From: Mrakia gelida
Lineage: Eukaryota; Basidiomycota; Tremellomycetes; Cystofilobasidiales; Mrakiaceae
Length of the DNA stretch: 64,000 nucleotides
Assembly: GCA_024345305.1 (NCBI GenBank)
Contig: BRON01000005.1
Coordinates: 1,116,001 to 1,180,000, forward strand
Direction of reading: 5' to 3'
Below the pieces are notes generated by a model. The model saw only the letters and a program-made list of their open reading frames with translations. It was not told the DNA's origin and searched no databases. A program made the position numbers and the translations under genes. This document shows, piece after piece, positions 36,909 to 46,985 of this stretch (positions within the stretch are counted from its first letter, which is position 1; each line of letters starts with the position of its first letter).

Positions 36909-37893
36909 ATGTCTTTCAGCATCCGACCAGCAACCGAGGAGGATATCGTACGTCCCCAGTGCTCCTGCGCTCTTCAGCAGCTCGAGTAAGAAGCGGAAGG
37001 AAGCGAACGTTCGAGCTCACCTCTTTTCTCCTTCCTTCCTTTCGTTCAGCCCGCCATCCTGGGACTCATCATGGAGCTCGTACGTCCGCACCTCCCATCT
37101 CGCTCCCTTCTCTCAGCGCTCTGAGAGATGCTGACTTGGTCCTCCCTTCGATCTCTATCAGGCCGTGTACGAAAAGTCAGCCGAACTCGCCCTCGCGACT
37201 CCCGAGGATCTCAAGAAGAACATGTTTGGAGAAGGGGAACGATACGCTCGATGCGTCGTCGCTGAGCTTGCTGGAGAGAAGAAGGAGGTCATCGGAATGG
37301 GTCTCTGTGAGTTTCTCTCCCTCCCTCTCTCTCTTTTCAGCTCGGTTGAAGGCGGAGGGAGGACGCCGTTCGAGCTCGAGCTCACGCTTTCGCTCTCGCT
37401 CTCTCTCCTTTCCCAGACTTCTTCAACTTCTCAACCTGGACTGGAAAGCCTGGACTCTACCTGGAGGACCTTTACGTGCAGCCTGCTCATCGATCGCTGG
37501 GTGTTGGGAAGGCCGTTTTCAGGGAGCTGGGGAAGATCGCTATCGAGAAGGGGTGTGCTAGGGTTCGTTCGTTGTTTTCGTCCTTCCTCTCCTTCGTCGT
37601 TGAAGCTCAGCTTCGCCCTCTCTGACCTTCCTTGGATCTTCCTCGTCGTCTTCTCAGATGGACTGGTCAGTGCTCGACTGGAACGAGCCTGCCATTCGAT
37701 TCTGTGAGCTCAGCCTTTCCTCTCCCTCGCTCTCGCACGTCGCCGACTTCGGTGCCTTCTCGAGCTGACTTCCTCTACTTACGCCTTCGTTTCAATAGAC
37801 GAGGAAAAAGTCCACGCTTCGATCATGCCAGAGTGGCAGTCGGTTCGTCTGTCTGGGACCAAGGCGCTGGAGGGACTCGCCGATCTCGTATGA
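36909..37893 (+). CDS. GNAT acetyltransferase, diamine N-acetyltransferase-like
   Basis: Six exons encode about 165-170 residues, the usual size for SSAT-type enzymes. The start at 36909 gives MSFSIRPATEEDI. The second exon (PAILGLIMEL) and third (AVYEKSAELALATPEDLKKN) match the family's substrate-binding helices. The acetyl-CoA site is YLEDLYVQPAHRSLGVGKAV, with the R/Q-x-x-G-x-G/A loop reading RSLGVG, followed by FRELGKIAIEKGCAR and MDWSVLDWNEPAIRFYE, which are strong diamine acetyltransferase signatures. The product ends LEGLADLV with the stop at 37891-37893. It probably transfers acetyl from acetyl-CoA to a polyamine or a related amine; thialysine is an alternative substrate. Confidence 0.9.
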
Positions 37894-39093
37894 GATGCTT
37901 GAGTTTCGACGCGACTGTTGTTTCTCGAGCTCGTTTCGAGAGAGAGCGACAACAGAGGTCGACAAGGTCCTGATTTTTGCCAGCGTCGGTCGATACTACT
38001 CCGAGAGGCAGCTGATTTACCTGAAGAGCTGGAACGGGAGGGGCGAGAAGAGGCAGAAGTCGACGCGTCTCGAGGCTCTGTCAGCTCCCACTTCATCTCG
38101 TTGGACCCTCCCTCGGTTGAGCTCAGCTTTCATCTATACATTCTCAGTATGTATTCGACCTCACCGGACCTTCGTTACTGTGAACGTGCTTCCGATGAGT
38201 TGAGGAACGGAGGGAGCAGAGGTGCGTCGACGAGGGACGATCGAGCGAGAGGGCGTCTCCGAAGAAGAAAGGAAGAGAGAGGGGACCTCGTGTAGATGAG
38301 CTGCTGGGCGATTCTTCTCTTGAGCAAGAGGAGTCGAGTTCTTTACGAGAGGTGGGGAAGGAAGCGAGGAGGAGCGGAACGCGAGCTCGACGTCGAAAGG
38401 GATCGACCTTTGAAGTTTGAACGAAGGAGAGAAGAATGGCTCTGCGCATCTTCCAGAACGACTGCTCTTCATCAGCCTTGCCTGGAGCTGGAAGTGACCA
38501 GAGCACTGCGAGAGAGAAGGAAGGGAGGACGTGAGCTCGAACTCGACTCGCAAACGAACTCTGAACGAACAACAAGCCCAGCTTCCTCTGTGTATCTTCT
38601 CGGAACCTCTAACGTATGCCCTCTCTATTTGAGCGCACGTCCCTCCGTCTCCCTCTCTGCCGCCGAGACTTCAGCACGCAGAAGCTCGATCGAAGGGGAG
38701 CGAAGACCAAAGGTCAGCTCTCAACTCCCAACTCTCGACGCGTCGAAACGGACGATCCTCTCTCGCTTTTCGAACGAACGAAGGAGGTCGGCTGCTGAGC
38801 TCGCGTTCTTCAAAAGCATGCTCTAACGCTTTGGGAACTCTGTTTGACCGTTGAAGCGTTCCCCGATCCTCATCCGAAGACTCTGCCGTCTTCTGAAGAA
38901 CAAAATAAAAACAAGCACGAAGGGGAAGGGGGAGGAGCAGCCGTCGGGGAAAGGAGGCAAGAAGTCGCCGAGGCTCTGGCCTCCATTTCAGCTTCCTTCT
39001 TCCTCCTTCCCTCTCTTCTCCTGCAAACGACCAGCTTTACCCCCTTCCTTCCCTTTCCCTTCCCTTCCCTCTCCCTTCCTTTTCCTCTCAACG
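37894..39093. other. 1.2-kb stretch without an assigned gene
   Basis: Between the GNAT stop and the SUR2 start. Two GACGCGTC palindromes occur (38062-38069, 38737-38744). On the minus strand a CTCTCGCAG acceptor near 38505 precedes an open stretch to about 38160 in two frames, so a small minus-strand gene is possible, but I cannot fix exons or recognise a product. From 39030 on, a TTCCC-rich pyrimidine tract forms the SUR2 leader. Confidence 0.4.
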
Positions 39094-40684
39094 ATGGACG
39101 CCTCCCCATTAACGCAAGGGTTCAACTCTCCCTTGTTCCCCGTCATCAACTCGACCCTCCTCTCTCTCGTCTCGCCTTCCTCCCCCCTCCCTCCTTCGTC
39201 TTACCCTTTCTACCACTCCTTCAAAACAACCCTCATCCCAGGAATCTCAGATCGATACACAGCCCTCGCCGTCCCCATCCTCGCCTACTGGTTCCTCGGA
39301 GGGCTCTTCTGGTTCTTGGACGAGGCAAAGTTTGAGTACTTTGAGAAGAGGAGACTTCATGAGAGTGCAGAGGTGACGAGGAGGAATAGGGTTACTCTGC
39401 CACAGGTTAGTGCTCTCTAAACACTACTGCTGGATGCGCAGCACCTTACTGACTCTTCTCTTTGTCTTCGTTTCTTGCCGATCTGTCTTGGTTGGGTCGT
39501 TGAAGCTCATCAAAGCGGTCGTGTTCCAGCATGTCGTCCAAACGGCTTTGGGACTGATGTGGATCGAGCCGGACGAGGTCATTCTTCCTAGGGAGATCTT
39601 CGTCGATCACGGGATGGTGATGGCTCAGAAGTATGCTCCTAGGGTTGCGCAGTTGGTGATGGTGTTGCTGGGGGAGAACAACGGAGAGACGGTGTTGAAG
39701 AGTGTGGGAAGGCAGCTCGTCGAGTTCACCTATTGGTGGGGAGTGCCGATTCTGCAGTTCGGGCTGGCTTTGTGAGTTCTCTCGATCCTCTCTCGTACAT
39801 CCCAGCTCGCTTCTTGCTTTCTACGAGGGACCAGTCGTCTCGGAGGGAAGGTCGAAGGAACGAAGGAAGGACGGAAAGGCCCAAGCTGACGAGCTGTCGC
39901 TCTCTTCTCCTCCCTTCCCTCGTTCGCTCAGCTTCATCATCGACACCTGGCAATTCTTCCTTCACAAGCTCATGCACGAGGTTCCCTTCCTCTACCGAAA
40001 CTTCCACTCTCACCACCATCGTCTCTACGTCCCTTACGCCTTCGGAGCCCTCTACAACCACCCCGTCGAAGGATTCCTCCTCGACACCCTCTCCGCGACC
40101 CTCGCCGAGGCAGCCAGCATGATGACCGTTCGACAGAAGATCCTCCTCTTCGGGTTCGCCAGCTTGAAGACGGTCGATGATCACTCGGGGTACAAGATCT
40201 GGTGGGATCCTATGCAGGTGAGCTTTCTTCCTTTCTCCGAGCTTTGTTGTTCTTTGGGTGGGAGGGAAGGGAGGGAAGGCGAGCTCGAGCTGACCTTCGA
40301 TTCGTTGGTTTCGTTCGCATCCAGCTCCTCTTCTCCAACAACGCCGACTACCACGATATCCATCATCAGTCCTTCGGTATGAAGAAGAACTTCTCGTGCG
40401 TAACCACTTCCCTCTATCAACCAGTCATCCTCGCGCCGAATCAAAACTCTCTCAACAAACAACGCGAACTTCTCACTCACACCCTCCCCTTCTCGCGCCT
40501 CTCTTCCTTCCCTCCCCTTCTTCTTTTCGCTCGCCCAATCAACAGCCAACCGTTCTTCACCCGTTGGGACATCATCTTCGACACCGTCATGACTCGAGAG
40601 CAGGTCAACAACCGACACGTCGCTGTTGGGACGACGGCGGAGGCTGAGATTGATCAGCTCGAGAAGAGCTACAAGCTCGACTAG
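39094..40684 (+). CDS. SUR2: Sphinganine C4-monooxygenase (sphingolipid 4-hydroxylase)
   Basis: Di-iron membrane hydroxylase of the ER that converts dihydrosphingosine to phytosphingosine. The start at 39094 gives MDASPLTQGFNSPL. Membrane segments include YTALAVPILAYWFLGGLFWF. The His-box motifs are present and ordered: DTWQFFLHKLMHE (HxxxH), YRNFHSHHHRLYVPYAFGAL (HxxHH type) and NNADYHDIHHQSFGMKKNFS (HxxHH). YNHPVEGFLLDTL, FASLKTVDDHSGY and QPFFTRWDIIFDTVMTREQ are near-identical to yeast Sur2. Five exons; the last intron (about 40399-40547) is longer than most. The product ends LEKSYKLD, whose Lys residues could serve ER retrieval. Confidence 0.97.
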
Positions 40685-41425
40685 TTCAACCCTCCTCCTT
40701 CCTCCTTCCCTCCCTCTTCTTTACTCTTTCGTTTTTTGCTTTCCTTCGTTCCTCTTGTCTCTACGCTCACGACTCACACAAAACCACACACCCCTACTCT
40801 ACTCTAGCTCACACTCTCTTAGTTCTCAAAACTCGTCGCGACAGGGTCGCGACTTCACCTTTTGCTTCGTTCTTCGCTCGTTTATCTAATACTAGACCTA
40901 TCGTTTAGCCCTTACCCCTTACTCCCTCGTAATACCGTTCACCCTCACCCCTGCTTTATCTCTTTGCTCCTTCGATCTTGATCTTGGATCACCACGAACG
41001 ACTTCGAATCGAAAACACGACGCGTCGTCTTGTCTCCTCGACGCTTCGGCCTTCTCCTCCATCCTTCTCGATGCTCTGAATCCTCGCACGTCTTCCGGCC
41101 TTACTAGTACCACCACGCTGGGCTTAGCTGCTATCCGCGATCTCGGACTTGCGCTCGCGGACGTCGTCGACGCTTTGGGAAGGTCGTTCCCAGCTCGCTC
41201 TTCGCACGCACCTCCACTCTTTGCTCCCTAATGAGCCGAGTTGCTTATCAAGAATACGAGCTCATGAGGGTCTTATCGGTCCTCTTTGGGCTCCCAAGAC
41301 CCAAGCGCTTCGCGAATCCGAGCTCGGAAGCGAGCGAGCGGTTGGCGTCGACGATGTTTTGCTCTCGAACGACGACGGACGACTTTCTTTCCCTCACCCT
41401 CCACAACTCACCAACATTGACAGCC
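40685..41425. other. Intergenic, SUR2 3' UTR and methyltransferase promoter
   Basis: 741 bp. It starts pyrimidine-rich with an AT-richer section near 40880-40930 and carries GACGCGTC at 41019-41026. An in-frame ATG upstream at 41231 could extend the next gene by 65 residues. No separate gene is seen. Confidence 0.5.
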
Positions 41426-43083
41426 ATGTCCAGCAGCTCAGGATCACAATCCGACTACGACTCGGAATCGGACTCAGAAATCGAAAACACCAGCTCGAGC
41501 TTCACAGACTCGACGACGAGCCTCACCCCTTCCCTGACTTGCGCTTTGTTTCATAAACGAGAGGGTGAGCTCTCTACTACTCCCCCCCCCTCCTCCCTTT
41601 CACCCCTTCAGACTCTCACTGACTCCTTCTTCTTTTGACGACAGGTCGACTCTACAGCGCTCTCAACCCTACTTAGTCAGCCTCTTTCTCGCCATCTCTT
41701 CGACGCGTCGCACTGACCCTTCCCTCCCTCCCTTTGCCCACTTCGTTTCGCTCCGTAGCTGGATCCCCCTCGGCCCCTCGCACACTGATCTCGAGCTGAC
41801 CTGGGCGCGGTCCAAAGATCGAGTGTTCGGGGATCTGTACCCTCCGGAAGCTGGGGAGAGGCTCGAGAGGTTGTTGTCGAAACCTGGGTCGAGGGTTTTG
41901 GATGTTGGGTGTGGGAGCATGGGTGAGTGCCCGAACGAACTGAACGTGAGAAGGACGGTAGGAAGGGGTATGGAACGCTGACACGTGCCTGCAGCCCTCT
42001 GGTTGATGGCAATCGCGATGAGGTTCCCAGATGCTGAAGCGAGGGGAGATTAGTAGAGTTGGGTTGCGCTTGTTCTGAGCTTTTGGCAATTGCTGATAGG
42101 GTGGGTTTGGGTTTGAGCAGTTATGCTCCTCCCAACTTCTCGACGGAAGGTGAGCTGTTTCGGAACGTGTCGGTCAAGTCGCGTCGTTCTGATCTTCTTC
42201 ATCTCCTTTCGCCCTTCAGTGTTCGATGTCTGTTCGGAACTGCCTTCGTGAGTCACGGAACTATCTTCAGAAACGCAAGAGGATGAACACTGACTAGCTT
42301 GCCTCTTGCAGCCCTTCAGCCCACTTCCAAGTCGTTCACACGAGCTGGCTCTCGCTCTTTCTCCGATCGAGCTTCACCTTCGCGTCTTTCATCAACGAGG
42401 TCGGAAGGTGTCTCGCACCAGGAGGGATCTATTACCTCATCGAGCCTACTGTGAGCCCCTTTTCTCTTCTCTTGCGCGTATCCGTCAACGACGCGTCGCT
42501 GATCGACTTCATTCGACAGTGGGAGCTGGCGACGGAGTCTGGCAAGTCCCTCGCTTCGACGTTCCCCGCTCTCCATGTCTACACGAGCAACTGTAAGCTA
42601 CACGTCTTCCCCTTCAAAGGAGAAGAGGACGAGCTGATCGATATTTTTTGTTTCTTTTGTCGTCGAGCTCAGTCCGCGGACATCCTCACGCCCAAGAATC
42701 CCAGTTCTTCTCCCATCACTCCTTCATCCGAGAAGTCAAAGCTTCCAAACTGTTCTTCCACGTCATCGAGCGAACCATCGACGAGCAAATCGGATCAAGA
42801 GGAATCGGTTCGTCCGCTCTTTTCACGCGTCGCGAACACCCGACTAACGTCTGCCTCTCCCTTCCTTGCAGACGGCGAAGCAGTCGCCCAAGGCCAAATC
42901 CTCCTCGATCTCGCTTTCCTCTGGCTTCGAGAAGAGTTCCTCTCGGTTCGGTTCGACTACTCGAAAGAGATCGGGGGGGAGTTGAATCGACGAGCGTTGT
43001 TGGAGTTGGAAGGGTTGAGGATGTGTGAGAAGGGGAAGGGGTTGAAGATGAAGACGAGGTGGTTGAAGGGGGTTAGGTATTAA
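41426..43083 (+). CDS. SAM-dependent methyltransferase, fungal UMTA-like
   Basis: The start at 41426 gives an acidic, Ser-rich head (MSSSSGSQSDYDSESDSEIE). The next exons give REGRLYSALNPTYWIPLG, then TWARSKDRVFGDLYPPEAGE. SAM motif I is SRVLDVGCGS (about 41891-41920); the next exon is ALWLMAIAMRFPDAEA, then YAPPNFSTE, then VFDVCSELPSAHFQVVHTSW and FINEVGRCLAPGGIYYLIEP (motif III region). Joining these requires a GTAGAG donor near 42053, which removes an in-frame TAG. The C-terminal part (HHSFIREVKASKLFFHVIER, LLDLAFLWLREEFLSVRFDY) is helical. It resembles the fungal LaeA/UMTA-type group, whose substrates are mostly unknown. Stop at 43081-43083. Confidence 0.8.
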
Positions 43084-43373
43084 TGGGTTGAGGATCTATA
43101 GACGGGGTTTGAAAGAGGGAGGAAGGGGGGAGAAGGAACGAACGGAGAGGGCGACGCGATTTTAAACCTCCGAGAAGAACGGAACAGGGCCCAGAAAAAG
43201 CTCAAGAAACTTCAGAAATGACACCACGTGAATCTCAGAGCACCAGTTCAACTCGTCTTGCAACGCAAATTTTCATATCACCGCCGGCAAGCGCTTTCTT
43301 CCTGACGACCTTAATTCGTCGAAACCTCTGCTCCCTCGCCTCTCGCTGATCCTCCAACGCCGACCTAGCAAAG

Positions 43374-45737
43374 ATGCATCAATCTTCCATCCTTCCCTCA
43401 ACCCACACGGATCTGATCACAGGTACGTTCCATGTCTCATGTATCCATTTCCTTTCCAGCTCCTGGGCTCCGCCGAGAGCTAGATAAACCAGCGGGAGGA
43501 CGAGCTCGATCCATCTCCCTTCCTTCCTTGCCTCGAGCTGACCTTCCTCCTCCTTCTTACCCTTTTTGGACATTGTTCTCCATCAGATGCTGCCTACGAC
43601 TACTTTGGAACTCGACTAGCGACTGCGAGTGCTGATCAGAAGATCAAGGTCTGGCGGAGAGGAGCTGACGGGAGCTGGGAGGTCGAGGAGAGCTGGAAGG
43701 TGAGTTCGATGCGGTCTCTTTCTCTGGTTCCTTTTGCCGAGTAGCTGCATGCAAAGTGAATGGACATGGAGCTCAGGAGCTCAAGCGCTGAGGTCTGCTC
43801 GCGAAACCGGCGTGGTTGGTGGGTGTGGCAGAGTCGAGGAGGGAAGGGAGGGAGAAGGAGAGCGGAGGTCGAGCTGAAGCGACAGACGCTCTTCGATTCT
43901 TGAGCGTCGTTCCAAAATCTAGGACTGATCAGAAGAGTCCTTCGAGCTCAGAGGACATCGTTTAGTGACCCTCAGTAGAAGGCGGATGGGATAGGATCGT
44001 TAGACGAAGCAGACGGGCTCGCGTTCCCTTCTCCTTCCTTCAGCCTCACCTTCGACTTGACGTCCTTTCCCCTGCTGCTGGAGCTGACCTTTTTTTCCCC
44101 ACCGCCTTGCGAACAGGCTCACGATTCCCCCATCGCTAAGATTGCCTGGTTAGTCGCCCTCTTCGAGCACTCGACAACTCGCCAGCCGCTCCTTCCTTTC
44201 TTCGAGAGCTCGAGCTCGAGCTCACCCGCCTTCCCTCCTTCTCCTACCATTCAGGTCTCACCCCGAACACGGACCCCTTCTCGCCTCTTGCTCATACGAC
44301 CGGATAGTTCGGATTTGGGAGGAGAACAACGATGGTTCGTTCAGTACCTCGCGTCCAAGCGGATTGTTCATCAATCGAGCTCACCCTCCCTCCCTTCTGT
44401 CCTCCCTCGAACAGAACCTCGCAACTCTGGGAAGCGATGGCACTCTATCGCCAAGCTCGTAGAATCGAAGGGATCAGTGCGAGATCTCGCTTTCGCTCCA
44501 TCCGAGTTCGGCCTTCGTCTCGTTCGTTCTTCTTCCCTCCTCTCCTTCCTTGTTCGAGCTCGCGTCTCAACTCACCACGACTCACCCTCCCTTCTTTCCC
44601 ACAGGCCACCATTTCCTCAGACTCTCATCTTCGTCTCTACGCTCCATCTCTTCCCTCCCTCCACGACTGGTACCCTCTCTCCTCTCCTCACATCCCCTCG
44701 CTCATCGCTGGAGACGACAAGCCCTCGCAACCCAACCCAGCCGAGGGAGGCATCTCGAGGATGCTCGGAAGGACCGGAGGACCTGCTGAGTCGGTCGGTG
44801 CTTCGGCTGGGTCTGGAGGAAACGAGGTTGGAGGTGGTGGGCGGTGTCTGAGTTGGTGCAAGGAGAAATGGTGGGGAATGGTCGTCGCTGTGGGCGAAGG
44901 AGCGGACGGAGACGTTCAGGTGAATTTTTCGACCTCTACTTCCTGCCACCACTTCTTCTCGTTCCGTCCCTCGAGCGCCAGTCTCACGCTGCCTTTTCTC
45001 GCGTCCTTCAGATTATCTCTCTCCCTCAACCCTCTCCTCCGGTCCATCTTCTCGCCCTCACTCTCAACGCTCCCGCTCTTCCCTCCACTCCCTCTTCCGC
45101 CTTCCCACCTCAACCATCGACATCGGTATCTCCCATAGGAAGCAAACTTATCACCACCGTCTCATGGGCCCCTTCGTGCGGACGAGAGTTCCACCTCATT
45201 GCGACTGGATCGAGGGACGGGTTCGTGAGGATTTGGAAGGTCACGACAGGAGAGGGAGCTGGATCGGACGGACAGTGGGCTGGAGAAGTTGTCGCTGAGA
45301 TGGGTGATCACGGGTGAGTTGATTTCCCTTCTCTCTCACTGAACGACCAGACGCGAAGCGAAGAAGCACGAACGCTGACCGCTTTCCTGTTCGACGCGTC
45401 GTCTTCTATCGCCTTTTCTCTCAGACGAACGATCACTCGGGTGGAGTGGAACGTCACAGGAACTGTTCTGACCTCGAGTGGAGACGATGGGAAGGTTCGG
45501 CTGTGGAAAGGTGAGCAGATCGCTTCTTCGAGACGCGTCGCGAACTCACTCGAGCTGACTCTTTCATTCGTCCGTCGCCGTTCTTCTTTTCTCAGCTACT
45601 TGTAAGATCTCTTCATACTTCTCGTCCTTGTTTTGTGTCGACTGACCTCTCTTCTTCTTTCTTCCCCTCCTGCAGACGCAGACAACTACGCTTGTCTCGC
45701 CGTCTTCGACGCTCAGGCTGAGGACGCGATGGAATGA
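43374..45737 (+). CDS. SEH1: WD40 nucleoporin SEH1
   Basis: Beta-propeller shared by the Nup84/Nup107 nuclear-pore complex and the SEA/GATOR2 complex of TORC1 control. The start at 43374 gives [18 protein letters not shown] repeats read [118 protein letters not shown], and [20 protein letters not shown]. The pairing of EFGLRLAT with a later WAPSCGR...LIATGSRDG repeat is typical of Seh1. An insert of about 60 Gly/Pro-rich residues sits between repeats (44710-44850). The product ends DAQAEDAME. The intron at about 43701-44116 is long (416 nt) and contains several CTGAC-like sites. Confidence 0.92.
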
Positions 45738-46985
45738 TTCTTTCACCCCTGTTCGCTCTCATCTCTCGAGAGAGACAAGGTTCGCCATGGGGGTCGAGCT
45801 GATTATAGTCGCCAGGCTCGAAGAAGGGGGTCAAGAGGCGCAGATCGAAACGAGGAGGGGGAGATGAACTTGGACGTGAGCTCTTCGTGCTCTTTCCCTC
45901 TTCTTGCTGCTCATCTTGGGCTGCCTCTTCAAGTCAGGTGGTAACTTTCTGGGCCTGACCACGAATACCACGATTACTTCTTCGCTTCCTCTACAGAGGA
46001 GAAACGGAGGGAAGGACGATCCAAGGAAGCGAAGCGAGCCTCCTCTACTCCTGTCTGTACCTTCTCTTCGTCCTGATCCGTTCTTGGCCGCTCATCTTCC
46101 TTCCTCTGGGGCTTGCCTCCTTCGTGGAGAGGAATCTCGGGAGGTGTAAAGCTGTATATAGACGGTGTCGACGCCCAATCCTTCTGTTCCCCTTGCTTTC
46201 GCTCGTCATCCCCTTTCCTCCAGATTCGACTCGCCCCGCCCCTGGTCGCGTCTTCCTTCTGTTTTTCTTCCTTTCCTCCTTGAGACACGCACAGGCAGCT
46301 GACAGCGTGCTCCTACCTCTTAATTCTGTCAGTCTCAGACCTTGTCGTTTCATTTAGGCGTCGAGGGCAGATCGGTCTCGGGTCGTCTCGGGTCGCTCGA
46401 GTCTCCTCGGCTTCGAAAAGCAGGTTCGCTCATTTTGTTTCGGATCATCTCCTCTTTTGCTTCCACGGAGAGCGACTAACACACTTCGCTTTCGTCCTAT
46501 CTTTGTACAGGTCCGAGCTAAGAACGAACCGCGGGCTGGAGAAGAAGAGATGAGGCTCGTCGAGCAGGTCGAGTCGCGCGTCGCTCAGCAGGTCTTGCTC
46601 TCTCCTTCGTCACCCGTGAGTCCGAATTCTAGTCTCAGCCGGGTCTCGTCCATCTTCGGATCAACCAATCGTGCTCCTCAACAGAGAAGAGGGAGCCGAA
46701 ACAACACACAGTTTTTGTCGCGACCTCTCCTGTCCTGTTGGGGGCGTTTGGGGGTCGCTCGACGAACGAACGACGCGTCTCGAAACAGGAGCAAAAAAGT
46801 CGGAGTTAATCAATCCTTCTTTTGCCTCTCTTCCCCCTTAGGCCTCACTTCACCTTCCCTCGCTTCTCGCCTTCCTCGTCTTCCTCCAACCTCCATCCTC
46901 TCTCGCCCTTCCCCACCCTCCCACCTTCTTTTTCCCTTCCCCCCATCCCATCTCCATCTCCCTCCCATCCCTCTTCGCCCTCTCT
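45738..46985. other. Intergenic, SEH1 3' region and HSF-type gene promoter
   Basis: 1248 bp. It contains splice-like signals (GACGTGAGCTC at about 45871; TACAG before a purine-rich stretch at 46511-46609) that could reflect UTR introns, and one GACGCGTC at 46772-46779. A long pyrimidine tract precedes the next start. I see no independent gene. Confidence 0.4.

Noticed and set aside
38144..38826. Open frames on both strands that might be a small gene between the GNAT and SUR2 genes
   Set aside because: Composition is biased (Ser, Arg), two frames are open at once, and no exon chain with standard splice signals gives a recognisable product.
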